The notes below the pieces were generated by a model. That model was not told the origin of the DNA, made no database searches, and was given only the letters and a program-made list of their open reading frames with translations. From Armillaria gallica (taxonomy: Eukaryota; Basidiomycota; Agaricomycetes; Agaricales; Physalacriaceae), in assembly GCA_037576215.1 (NCBI GenBank), contig JBANDB010000020.1:248001-312000 (forward strand): DNA of 64,000 nt, in the 5' to 3' direction. This document shows positions 44,256 through 54,826 of this stretch, in pieces. The position numbers and the translations under genes were made by a program. Positions within the stretch are counted from its first letter, which is position 1; each line of letters starts with the position of its first letter.

Positions 44256-45491
44256 ATGGATGCATTCTATGACAAGGATGCAGTGAGTGAGTCAAGTACA
44301 CATGTGTGCATGGAAAAACTAACAAAGCTAACATGCCAAAAAGAATTGATGATAGATGTTCTCATAAAAGCACAGGCCATGAAGGATATCAACCACCTAT
44401 TGAGGATAGAGCAGGTAAACATAAACTCATACACAAAAGAACTACAAATAACTCACAGACACTGCCAGGATAGCACTGGACTAGAAGGGACACAGATAAT
44501 TTTTGATGAAGACTCACAGTACTGGAGGCTCGTGACACAAGGGGGGGCAGCAGACGATATGGACAAGAAGATATTCACAGCCACAGGCACAATAGGACCT
44601 ATGGACCTGCCTCCAATCCTGAAGGAGACACCGTAAGTCGGCACATCCAGACATGAGGAACCGTACTTACAGATATGGTTACACAGGGGCATGCGAGAGA
44701 AAGTGAGGTTCATGTCCCAGATGGTAACATTGACAGGCCTAGGTAGTGTCAGATTCGAGGGGATGGTGGAGGCATTGAGGGAGATCAGGAGAAAAGGTGA
44801 ATGAGAGTTCTGCCAAGGCCAGCTACAGGATTGGATGCCATCAAAGGTGCAAGGACATGACGCCATCGAACTGTCAAACCAGTACTTTTGTCTGAGAGGA
44901 AAGGACTACAGCAGAGAGGACTTGACGTTGTTGCCAGATGTGGATCCAAAGGGAATATTGAGGCATGTAGCCAGGGACAACATGGTTCACACAGAAGACA
45001 ACAAGGTGAGCTACTTCAGAGGAATCATTGAAAACGGGAAGAAAAGGTGAGCAGAACAGCATGTACCACTCAACAGCATAATGACTGATGGATGCCGGCA
45101 GATATATCAAAGCGAAGCCGCAGATGTTCAGAGTAGGTGACCTCATCGAGGCTCAGTGCTTGGTGGTATTCATGAAAAGCAGAGGGGCAGGTATCAGGAT
45201 TAAGGTGGTACTCTGTGCACTGGCCCTGGTGAACTGTGAATACTCAATGGTGAGTGAACTTCCACTTAGAGGAAAAGACGCCAACCAGCAATCGAACAGG
45301 ACACAGACAGAAACAGACAGAAAGGAGGGGGCATGATGGGAGGAACCATGTCGAACACACTGAAAGTCAAGTGCAAGATCGGATTCGAATATCAGGATGA
45401 CGAGGAGAGTGTGGAGGCAAAGCATGTTCACGGTGAACAGAGCAAAACAGGCAACGAAGAGGAAGAAAATGGGGTCATAATGGAGGAATAA
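44256..45491 (+). pseudogene. Multi-exon gene of an unrecognised mushroom family, one nonsense codon
   Basis: Starts ATG 44256 (MDAFYDKDAVSESSTHVCME) and runs through an N-terminal helical part (TKLTCQKELMIDVLIKAQAM; SQYWRLVTQGG), then MREKVRFMSQMVTLTGLGSV, SKVQGHDAIELSNQYFCLRG, DYSREDLTLLPDVDPKG, ARDNMVHTEDNKVSYFRG, then after introns at 45048-45107 (GTGAGCAG...CGGCAG) and 45250-45308 YIKAKPQMFRVGDLIEAQ, VVLCALALVNCEYSM and an acidic C-terminus ending GVIMEE at TAA 45489-45491. One in-frame TGA at about 44801 lies where Trp is expected (GE-W-EFCQ), a G-to-A change. I recall the FRVGDxVExQ block from abundant unnamed mushroom proteins. The gene is divergent from the 37.7-43.1 kb gene, which may be its partner. 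Function unknown. Confidence 0.6.
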
Positions 45492-45499
45492 AGACACGG

Positions 45500-45706
45500 T
45501 AAAAGCTAGAGTACTGAAATGATATGTTGAAAATGTCATATAGAAAAGTTGCCATGAAAACATATTCAGATCAAAAAAGAAGAAAGAAACCAGGAGAAGA
45601 CAAGAAAATAAACAAAATGAAATGAAATGAGGCGGTAGGGACAGAGAAGGGAAAGAACATGGCGAAAAGGAAAGAATTGGGTGCGGCAAACAAGACAAAT
45701 TGGCAT
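45500..45706. other. Purine-rich non-coding tract
   Basis: AAG/GAA-rich sequence downstream of the plus-strand gene, likely its 3' flank. No feature seen. Confidence 0.4.
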
Positions 45707-46485
45707 GTAATAGAAATTTTCCCACAACAAGCTCAAGTAGCTCGACCGGCAAATTCCATTAAAGTTTGATACAGCAAATAGATTTTCCCACAGTAAAGCT
45801 CAAGTTGCATAATAACCGAGTTACCTATATACATAGGACTCGGAATCCAGGCAGTTGACATGCATCAGCAGTCCGGGTCCGGACATAACACACGCTGCCG
45901 CACCATCGAATTTAATTTAAATTTTAATGGTGAGGTGCAATTCCCTGAAAATTCAAACTCCGCCCTGATCCTTCCATTTTGGGAACTCCAGCCAAAATTC
46001 TAAAGGACCGTCGCGACAGAGATAACCTGCTGAACAGGGCACATACACACTTAACATTTGCAGAGACTAAGCCATAAAAATAAGTTTTATTTGTAGTTAA
46101 CGAGAAACATTTTACTTTTTTTGCTATCTTCTGTAAGAGCCACTAGATATCTTACACTAGCACCCATCAAATTCCACTTTTTTCTCGTTAACTACTTCAA
46201 AAGGGAAATCCCGCTCAATTTTGGGACTAAAAGAGGTCCGTGCCGACCTGCTATCTTGAGGCATCAAAAGCCCAGAAAGGTCTTAATAAACAAGGGTAAA
46301 TATAGTGAGGCTGAGTATTATCAGCAGTAATTAGGTAGAATATTGCTCCATATATTGTAGTAAGGTATTATATAGTCAGATAGTATACATAGAGACGTAG
46401 AAGTGCTCCGGTTTGAAGGGAATTATGAGAACAAGTGTTGTCGATGGGATTTGAGATGAAAGTGATGCAATTGACGCTTAGTCAG
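45707..46485. repeat. Composite repeat, copy 2
   Basis: The left module 45712-45853 is in the same orientation as 2459-2587. The core 45905-46485 is inverted relative to 2588-3170. Between them this copy has about 50 bp of unrelated sequence (45854-45905). Confidence 0.8.
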
Positions 46486-46489
46486 CTAA

Positions 46490-47560
46490 CAATTTCTAAA
46501 CCGAGCCTGTGCCATACCATGGCGAACGCTTGCCTACACTTGCTCTATTAAGATGAACAATCCAAAGATGGCTGTGGATCGATGTGCATGCGCAGGACAC
46601 GGGGTGTGCAATAATGCTAATTTTTTGTGCTCATCATACTGACGATGGGCTCTGTAGGCTCGCTGTGCCGGCATCGAATAATTATGTTCTTTCAATACTG
46701 AAGCCAATTTCCAGGTATCGACTGTTGAATATTTTCAAGATCCCTGTGCATCGTCCAGGCTTCATCAATGGCAAAGAAGGCTGACTGGCTTTTCTCGTTA
46801 GGACGGCGAATAGCTTGACTGTAGTATCCTGCCCAAATGTTCTATGAAGCTTGACTTTGTCGGGTCAGTCGGAATCAACCAACTCCAAACCCGTACCCTT
46901 CCTTTCTTGACCGTTTATCACCATGCCGACATACTAAGTCTAAACGAGTCGTCAACCATGGAAGCTTATGGAAAGTCAAGGTGCGGCGTTTAATGTAATG
47001 AACGGCTTCTCATCTAACTGGCATATTGAAGGTCCAATCACTTATCGGATCAGCAGACAATGGCGTATATTTGAACCTGCTAGTTTTCCAAAAGTTACTA
47101 GTTAGGTCCAAAGTCGCTCGTGACATGTGCGTGTGAAGAGCCGTGTAAAGTGTACGTATCTGCGCCATATGGTGTCGTCCATGCGTGAACTAACATTGTT
47201 GCAGGTATCTTGATGTATCATTCTCTGTCACGCAGCGACAGTGTTGTTTGCTCAGACGTGCTGTATGTCTTCGCTCTCGCGGAAGGTGCAGTCTACTCTA
47301 CGCGCCTTTCAACAAGGACGGAATTACCGGGGATAGATAAACATCTCGTATTCATATACACCACAGCGATGCTTACCTCGTCGATCTCTCCGTCCTATCA
47401 TCACTTGCACAATGTTTCACAAAGATAGTTCCCTTTCGCCATATCAGGTCGGACAGGAACCTACGTCCACGATTCTCACCAACCAGGGCATACATTACCA
47501 ACTTCTCCACTATCTATAGCGCAGCCCTGTATCGGACACCACCATACAACATCCTTCTAT
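46490..47560. other. Degenerate dispersed family, also seen at 60.7-62.9 kb
   Basis: 46541-46870 is related to 60688-60965 (shared CTTGCTCTA, GGCTGTGGAT, TTCTTTCAA, TTTCCAGG, GAAGGCTGAC, CTGCCCAAAT, GTCGGGTC). 47020-47230 is related to 61800-61990 and 62700-62880 (CGTATATTTGAACC, CCAAAAGTT, CCGTGTAAAGTGTACGTATC, CATCCATG). Possibly remnants of one gene family; no domain was recognised. Confidence 0.5.
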
Positions 47561-47565
47561 AGGAT

Positions 47566-47763
47566 ATGACTGTACCCATGCTTCGCCATCCCAAGTCATG
47601 TAGGATGTGTCAGAAGCGAGAGGGGGTCATTTCACGTATCTGCTCACTGTGTACGAAGGAAGACAGGAAGACGTGGGCTTTACATGGCGGAGAGATTTGC
47701 CAGAGGGCGGATTGGCAGAGACATAAGGCGGGAGCATCTGGCAACACAGCCTTGGGATGTTGA
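47566..47763 (+). pseudogene. MYND-type zinc-finger-like remnant
   Basis: The short frame contains CRMCQK, ICSLC and EICQRADWQRHK, resembling a MYND finger (C-x2-C, C-x2-C, then CQxxDWxxHK). The usual YC before the third pair reads HG, and the last Cys is absent, so the zinc sites are incomplete. There are no other exons in view. Confidence 0.35.
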
Positions 47764-47769
47764 TAATAA

Positions 47770-48418
47770 TTGTCCACGTATGGTCATTATTTAGCTGCCG
47801 AGGGAAAGCGGGATGACAGTGAACAGGAGAAGTACTGTATGAATTTCATGTACCAGCGCTGCAGCCGAATTTACGACTTCTCTCTTTGATCTTTAATATA
47901 CTTTTCATCTTTCATTGTTTGCCTGCGACAGATTTGACGACATCATATTTCATTATGTTGAATATAAGATGGCTGCCCCAGGCTAAATAACCTGGGGCGA
48001 ATTTTCATCGAAAGTGTCAGTATCCACAGACCCGACCCCGATATAAGATCTTCCTTCTCAAAATCATTGATATACGGGGGTTTTCTTCTCTGCGTAAGAC
48101 TTCACTATCCCTCATCTTCACGCATTAGCTACACGTTCTTGGCAAAGGCTAAGAAGGTGCGAAGGAGAATCTTGAGCCTCCGCCAAAGTCTGTTAAAGGA
48201 GGGAGGATAATTAATATCGAGAGGATCTAATCGTATATTCGACGAGAAATTCTGGGTTATTACTTGACAAACTATATGATATTTGAAGGAAGTGGACGTT
48301 GGACATGCCACATGTTGCCTAAGTGTAGCATCGCATCTTTTATTTCTATGATAGAAAGGCTTTGGCCGAGCTTTCTCCTAGATCATACTCCTTCCATTGC
48401 AGGCTTCGATTCCTCCAG
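47770..48418. other. No gene recognised
   Basis: AT-rich with short frames only. It includes the 3' flank of the membrane-protein gene on the minus strand. Confidence 0.4.
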
Positions 48419-49265
48419 TCATTCGTTTGCGTCAGTGTTGCCATCCTGAATACTAGATATCGTGTCGTGCTCAACGCTGTACTGGGTGTTAGCTTGTGTT
48501 TGCGCGTGGTTGCGAGTTCCAAAATGGAGGGAAGAGAGTACACTCTTCTGGGCATCATCAGGACGTGCATGTCCAGAAGCGACACGACCAACAATAAGAG
48601 TCAAGACAATTCCCTACATAGTAATGAGAATGATATCCCTTGAAAAACTCTGATGCTCACTCTGATGCTCGCCGCGATAGTGTCTACATAAATCGACGCA
48701 TATGCTCCTCGTGCATGAGTCGTCATGTAAATTATCACGATGATAGAGAGGAGAGCCGCTGATTCAACGACAATCTCTATGATTGACCGGTAACCGCCAA
48801 AAGCTGCATCGCGATTTGCCCTTCCGAGAGTGACAATGCGAAATTCAATGAAAATCGTGCACAGCAAAGTCACTGCCAAGCTTAGCGAAAGATAAACCGA
48901 GGTCCAATCAATAGAAGGTGATTGAAAGCTTTCTGGGTCATCGGCGTGTAATAGTGATGCTATTTGAGTATATCGCTGGAACACCTTGGAGACTATAGAA
49001 GATTATGATTGGGTTTCCGAAAAAGAAGATGTGTGAGTCTTGCTGATTCCAGAAATCATAGAAAGAATTGGAATAATGAGGACGGACCAGCGGAAACCCC
49101 AGACAGTCCAACAACGCCATATCTGAACGATTAATCAGGTCATTACGGCCGATGCAAGCTGCAAGATACACACCATGATGATATCGGCTAGGATGTTTTG
49201 AAGGAAGCCAGTGACCTTGGTGACTACACTCTCAGCCATCACTGGCGATACATTATAGAACGCTG
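48419..49265 (-). CDS. Multi-pass membrane protein of an expanded mushroom family, C-terminal part
   Basis: Splicing gives a continuous reading: SPVMAESVVTKVTGFLQNIL-ADII, IWRCWTVWGFRWSVLIIPIL, SMISGI, KVFQRYTQIASLLH, IDWTSVYLSLSLAVTLLCTI-F, GYRSIIEIVVESAALLSIIV, ARGAYASIYVDTIAASIR, then GIVLTLIVGRVASGHARPDD and a Ser/Gln-rich tail ending DGNTDANE at 48419. Three or four hydrophobic helices are visible. The RCWxVWG and VGRVASGxARPDDS-like motifs are hallmarks of the many seven-helix membrane proteins in these fungi, whose function is mostly unknown. Introns: about 49126-49174, 48997-49049 (a GC-AG intron, GCAAGACT...CTATAG), and 48611-48670. The N-terminal exons are not found; the sequence upstream is AT-rich. 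Confidence 0.72.
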
Positions 49266-49269
49266 TATA

Positions 49270-50597
49270 AACGGTCCAAAAGTTTTCCCCATATTTATAC
49301 ACCGGACTTTGCCCCGAAAAATCAATAGCTATTATAAGGCGGTTACACCCTATAAACGAAATATAATCGCCGGATCACTTGGAAATAACCACCTCTATAT
49401 TATTTGCCTTTTAGACCACCTAATTCATCAATATAAGTGGGATAATGTTCTTATATAGTCGGGCAATTATTCTGCATATAGGTGGCAGGCTTATTGACCA
49501 GGTCATACTAAGAAGAATAAGCACTATGTATTGTGAACTCTACGCAACTATAATACACATGATTTACAGACACTGGTTGATACCTTCATCATCACCTCCC
49601 CGTAAGAATCAAGACCGCCATCAAAGTCGGCACAGAAGCCACAGTCCCCCGATGACTACACCAGAAAAAAACTAGAATCAGCAGACATCAAATGCCAAGG
49701 ACGAGAAAAGACATACCACCGCATAAAATGGACTACGAGAATGCATGGCTGGGAGGCATTGAACGAACTTGAATATTTGGCCGCCAAGGAAGAGCAGGAT
49801 GTCCAACTGTTTAGATGTGTTGATTAGGCGCATACAAGCATCTTACCAACACTTACCGTGACCGATTCCAGAGGGCACCATGAGAGCATGACATCTCTTG
49901 GGAATATCCCTATGCTGTTGCACTCGGCGGAATTCATACATTTGCATGGAGTGGGCATTTTTGAGCGTGCATATACTCAGTCAGGGATCAACCTGTTGCA
50001 TCGACGAAGTCAGCTCACATATCCTGAATCTCCCAGGAATGTACCTTCTCATGTCCTGCTATCCATATCACCAAGAATTGACTGTCTGTCGAGATCAGGA
50101 ACCTCCGAGTCACGCCGTCAGCCCCAGGGTCATTCAGGTCGCTCCCAGTGTATATGGACTCCATGTTCTCGGTTCCCCGTCTGAGCGCCAACTGCTCCAG
50201 TATGCCTCTTGATCTTCGTCATCGTTGCTGTCGTGCTGCCCAGGTCATCGTAGAAGTTGTCCAAAAGCTGTTGTAGCTGTTAGCAGTCACCACCAATACC
50301 GACGCATATCAGAACTGTCTTCACCAGCATGAACCCACAGCTGCTCCAATGAATCTACAGGAAACATGAGGCAGCCAATGGATATACATAAAGGCTTACC
50401 ATCTATACATGCAAATTTCTGGCTTGCCCGGTGTTGCTATGCTGCATCTGAGAAATGGCTTTTTATGGTCAGGCCTGCTGTATCTGTGCATTCAGTACGA
50501 GCAAAATACTTGTGGTAGATGAGGGCAGTTGCAGGCTTGGTGTGTATTCCAAGGTGGTCGCGGCAGAGGTGGTGGTTGTGGTCGAAGACGACGCATG
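49270..50597. other. Unrecognised sequence left of the LTR element
   Basis: 49320-49520 is very AT-rich and may be an insertion that removed the first exons of the membrane-protein gene. 49860-50210 has plus-strand frames without motifs. Joining 50440-50597 to the flank after 59340 (removing the LTR element) restores an unbroken sequence, but no clear gene. Confidence 0.4.
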
Positions 50598-50601
50598 ACG
50601 T

Positions 50602-52467
50602 TGACATGCTTGAAAAGCATTCACGCGTGTAAATTTGCGAATTGTACAAATGAGTACAGGCAATAATGCCCAGACACGAAGGCAATGATGAAAGCAACAG
50701 AGCGCAGTGTTTATAATGCCAGTAATGATATTACCAGAGTAAAGCTGGGTGGAGCGCATGGCTTAACCTGAGAATGGTACTAGAAAGGCCGTACTAGGTA
50801 TGAAGTCCCAGTGCTTGACACTGAGTGCTCTGACAAGGCAAAGCATACGCGCGCTAAGAATAGCGCGGGACACGCTTGCGGGGTAATTAAGACTTCGCGT
50901 AGCAGTGATCTATGACGCGCAAGGCATGGCAGGCCCAGAGCTTAGAGTTCTAGACCTTGAGATGTCAGAACTCAAGTAAATCCGAAGTTCCGGGCTTCAG
51001 CCAAAATGCGCGAGGCCTAGACAAGAAGCACATTGCCCTCACTACAATGGAATTCCCTGTGAGAATACTAGGAAGCGAAATAAGAGTTGCGGGGTAGGCT
51101 ATAACTCCGGGGATATGGCAACTGATGTCAACCCGCGTGTCATAGCCTTGGTAACCGATGCCGTGACACTCAGAGACAGGACCTGGCCCCGGGCCAGACT
51201 CCTGAGTCAGCGCCAAGCTATGGCGTGATAATTGCAACATGCGCGGGACGCAGGCGAAAGTACCCTGCAGCTTAAATAATACTATATTTGGTGGTACAAA
51301 TTTGTAGGATGTAAAATAGATAAATAGCGCAGTGTACTTGTAGTGTACAAGTTTCGGACCCCCGTTGTAGTCGCACGCAAGCCTCCAGCTTGACGCCCTA
51401 GCAGCAGGATTAGTTTGTAACTTCGAGCGAGAGAATAAACCTAGAATTGATATCATACCGAGTGAATTGAGTTGCGCGCGAGGCGTAGAAAGCTTAGCGG
51501 GGGACTTGCTTAGCAGGGGACTTGCCTAGCGGGGACTCGTGTATGGTTTGAGTGACTGGTTGACTGCGCTCTACCCTGAGAATAAGAGATATTGTGTCAT
51601 TGCGGACGCGCTCTTGAGTTTTGAGGGTTTCTTGTGACATGCGGTGTTACAGGCGGCAGAGGTTCAAACCCTTTGGTCTGATTAGCACGCGCTTAGTTGG
51701 GTATACCATTCCGCAAGTGGCAGAGGTTCAAACCCTTTGGCTTGTCGGACGGCGTTTCTTGTGTGCGAGATACTACAGGCGGCAGAGGTTCAAACCCTTT
51801 GGTCTGATTAGTGTTCGTACAGAGGCCTTCTTCTAACGCGCGGTGCTACAGGCGGCACAGGTTCAAACCCTGTGGTCTGATTAGTGCGCGCTTGAGGGTT
51901 CTCATTTCCGCAAGCGGCAGAGGTTCAAACCCTTTGGCTTGTCGGACGGGGTTTAGTTGGTTATTGTGTCTCTGGATCGGCATAGGTTCAAACCCTGTGG
52001 GTCTACGATTGGTTTTGGAAGCTTGAGTGCGTAGGTTCAAATCCTGTGGCTTGAGTGGACGTTTTGTGAAGGGTTTCTGCTTAGAGCGCAAGCTTTGAGT
52101 CGTGTTTAGAGTGTGTTTAGGTTGTTGTGGTTACCTGTGTGTGACGCGCGCAACTTATTGAGGGTTTTGTGGGTGTGTGGCGACGTATCGTGTATTGTAG
52201 TACACCTTGCCTTGAGGCCCGGCGACATTGGTCGCCCCTCTTGTTATAAAAGCCTTTGGACTTAGAGAGATCTAGATACGTGACGCGCGCTATTGCTATA
52301 CGCGTGTATTGTATATTCTGAGAGTTTAGTTGTTTTGCTTCAATCTGCTTCTATCGCATAATATCCCCCCAAGAACTTGAGGGTTTGTGTGTGTAGTGTT
52401 GGGTGTGAGTGTGATCAGTGTCTTCGACACTGTTGCATTTCTAGCCTGCACGCACAGAGTCTCTTCA
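50602..52467 (+). repeat. 5' LTR
   Basis: TGACATGCTTGAAAAGC to GAGTCTCTTCA. A TATA-like TTGTTATAAAAGCC at about 52241 suggests the promoter and transcript start in the last 230 bp. Near-identical to 57470-59335. Confidence 0.95.
51661..52044 (+). repeat. Seven tandemly spaced B-box / tRNA T-arm motifs in the 5' LTR
   Basis: GGTTCAAACCC starts at 51661, 51725, 51787, 51860, 51922 and 51985, and GGTTCAAATCC at 52034. All fit the TFIIIC B-box consensus GGTTCRANYCC. Each sits in a 5-bp stem with a 7-nt TTCAAAY loop, the best being CACAGG/TTCAAAC/CCTGTG at 51855-51876. The units are about 62-73 bp apart (49 for the last) and share flanks such as GGCGGCAGA and TTTGGTCTGATTAG. The same array is at 58529-58912 in the 3' LTR. 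Confidence 0.9.
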
Positions 52468-52469
52468 TT

Positions 52470-52487
52470 TGGAGCCCACCGCGAGGG
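52470..52487 (+). promoter_or_regulatory. Putative tRNA primer-binding site
   Basis: TGGAGCCCACCGCGAGGG begins two bases after the 5' LTR. A TGG start is what pairing with a tRNA CCA end requires. The matching tRNA was not identified. Confidence 0.5.
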
Positions 52488-52759
52488 GGGAAAGCAGTTT
52501 CAACTCTGAAACAACAACTAGATTCAAACGAATTACCTACGCGCGCAGAGTAACGCGCTCATAGCTATTGACAATCTCCTTCTCTAAAAGCAAATCTGCT
52601 AGTCGCTCTTCATTATTGAGGACTACTAGTGAAAAGGGTTGTGAATTCCTTGACAGGCGCAATATCTGCTAGCCAGGAAGCGTTTAAAACTCGAACTCGC
52701 AGCCTATAACAAACCAACCGCTGGATTTAACGATCCCGCGCAACTGAAGAATTGCAAAG

Positions 52760-53722
52760 ATGGTATCATCGATGCCTGGCCCAAACGAAAAGGCCGCCCC
52801 ACGATTTGAGAGTTCCTCTCATCCTGAGGAGCTCATGCGCTTCTTTGCTAGACTTGAAGATCTCTTTGCCAAATGTGCAGTGACTGATGAGGAGGACAAG
52901 AAGAAAGCCGCGCTGTCATATACCGATATTAAGACAGAGCGACAGTGGAAGGTCCTTCCCAAATATGCCGCTGGTGGCAAGTACGAAGAGTTCAAGTTGG
53001 AAGTAATAGAGTGCTATGATGGCGCGCTTGATAGCGACCGTGACGCTGTTCAAGAATTGAAGAGATTAGTCCACCGCTACAAGATAGCGCGGTTATCTGA
53101 CAAGAGTCAGTTCATGGAGTTCAAAAGGGAGTTTCAAGTACTTGCGTCTGCGCTGAGCAAAGTACTGTCGAACAGAGAACTGGTTGATACCTTTTTGACA
53201 CCCATGTCAGATGAATTGTATGCAGCTATCAAGCTACAATTAGAGTGCCTACCACTGCCGAAGGGCTTAACCGAAAGGGAGCGCGCAGATCCGTATACAC
53301 TGGAAGAGGTTACAGAGGCTGGCTTGACTGTGCTGCAAGGAGTGTTTTCGTCTATGGACAGAAATCAAGATGAAGTGAGAGGTATTCTGGCTGCCGCGCA
53401 TAACTCCCCCGCAGCAGAAGACAGAGCGGTTAAGCAGGAAGATATGGGCGGCCTCATGGCTATCATGATGGACTTCATGGAACAGCAAACCGCCATGTGC
53501 GAGAAGAGACTAGCCAGCTTAGAAAAGGCCATGAGCGAGTACCAAAAAGATATATGTGCGCTACTGCAAAATGAGTTAGAGCAAGAGCGCCAGGTGCATA
53601 TGACAGGATTATGGCAGGAGGCTGATGATATGGAGTTTATAACTCGTAGTGAAGATCCACCTCCAGATGATCCTCTAGAGCGCATGCCTACAGATGAGGA
53701 GCGAGAACAGGGTTTCTTCTAG
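52760..53722 (+). CDS. Gag-like protein of the LTR element
   Basis: 320 codons from ATG 52760 to TAG. The N-terminal half has the helical capsid-like pattern of Ty3-type Gag (ELMRFFARLEDLFAKCAVTD, RQWKVLPKYAAGGKYEEFKL). A conserved aromatic/Leu spacing follows, then a helical C-terminal segment (LMAIMMDFMEQQTAMCEKRL) and an acidic tail (DPPPDDPLERMPTDEER). There is no CCHC zinc knuckle. Gag forms the particle that packages the RNA. The frame is unbroken, which fits a recently active element. The next 750 bp (to about 54490) has only short overlapping frames. Confidence 0.75.
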   Translation: MVSSMPGPNEKAAPRFESSSHPEELMRFFARLEDLFAKCAVTDEEDKKKAALSYTDIKTERQWKVLPKYAAGGKYEEFKLEVIECYDGALDSDRDAVQELKRLVHRYKIARLSDKSQFMEFKREFQVLASALSKVLSNRELVDTFLTPMSDELYAAIKLQLECLPLPKGLTERERADPYTLEEVTEAGLTVLQGVFSSMDRNQDEVRGILAAAHNSPAAEDRAVKQEDMGGLMAIMMDFMEQQTAMCEKRLASLEKAMSEYQKDICALLQNELEQERQVHMTGLWQEADDMEFITRSEDPPPDDPLERMPTDEEREQGFF

Positions 53723-54494
53723 TCACATGATAAACGAGGATGGGAATCACAATGTCTCGTTCACCATCAACCCTCGCAGATGCCAGAAACCACAAGAAAC
53801 ATCGCGCGATAAGAGTAAAGCAATGGAGACCTCATCTGATGAATTTGCAGGACATGCGCGCACCAAGAGAGAGTGATATAAAGTGGGTATGGAGGGACCT
53901 CATCCAAAGACCATACCTACTGCGCGCAATGCAAAATCGGAGCTAGAGACAATATATCTTACGGTTTCATGTGGAACTAATGCCAATAAGCAGGAAGGTC
54001 CAGTGAAATAATACAGGTTTCGTGCTCTTCACTAGAAACAATTAAGTGATGGAAACCTATGAAGAGAAGAGTGATAAGGCAGCAATGAGCAGAGCGCAAA
54101 GGGTCCACCGAGGAACAAGAGCTCTTAGTGGGGGGGATATCAGTAGAGCGAGACTGATATCCCACTCTATGCGATTCATTGCGGGGCTCACTCACTGCAG
54201 TAGCGCGCGACCTTATCCTGATAAAAACGAGAGAATTAGATGCCTGGGAGACCTCTGCTTCAACCGCCATCATGAGGAAGGCGATGATCAGAAAATCGAA
54301 GCAAGGAGCGCAAAGACTAGGCAAATTTAAATGCCCTGGGACTTGCACTTAATGCGAACACGAGATCACAGAGGCAAGCAACTCTTGCCATGACTGCAAG
54401 TAGTCAATGCGATTGAGAAAATTCCTAGAGCAAAACGAGGAACAGAACAGAGTTCGAGAATATTTTGTTTTATGACTGAGGACAGTCAAGTTTT

Positions 54495-54512
54495 CTTAGT
54501 GTGGGGGATATA
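54495..54512 (+). promoter_or_regulatory. Internal polypurine-tract copy
   Basis: TCTTAGTGTGGGGGATAT matches 17 of 18 bases of TCTTAGTGAGGGGGATAT at 57453-57470, the tract that abuts the 3' LTR. It is followed by AGTGGTATACCGAAGG instead of the LTR. Confidence 0.75.
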
Positions 54513-54826
54513 GTGGTATACCGAAGGTATTACCATTTCTATACTACCGATAAAGGTACAATAAATTTTGCGATTTCTGTACAACAGAAAGGAACCGTGC
54601 AAAAGGAGGAGCTACCGCGCAAAGGAGGAAAACCAAATCCAGAGCATGATTGAACCATTAGTATACGTCACTACATGGTGACATCAATGTGAGAAAAGAT
54701 ACGTGCCAGGAGACGTGCCATGGTTTAGGTGTTCAAAATCTATGGACACAAGAAAATGCACTATAGAGCGCAGTAAATAGGGCTCTAGGAAACGGTAGAG
54801 AAATAAAAGAGAGTAAAAGAGCTTAC

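Noticed and set aside
50965..51456. 163-codon minus-strand frame in the LTR, repeated at 57833-58324
   Set aside because: Identical in both LTRs and inside a non-coding terminal repeat; no motif.
51661..52044. True tRNA genes
   Set aside because: Only the T-arm/B-box part is present; no D-arm, anticodon stem or acceptor stem could be paired.
51621..52091. Overlapping frames with repeated RFKPFGLI or PQDLNLRTQ-type text in the LTR
   Set aside because: They are translations of the B-box repeat array and also occur in the 3' LTR and, inverted, in the solo LTR; not genes.
54513..54560. Start of a second, different LTR after the internal polypurine tract
   Set aside because: GGTATACCGAAGGTATTACC looks LTR-like, but no matching second copy was seen in the window, so it is not called.
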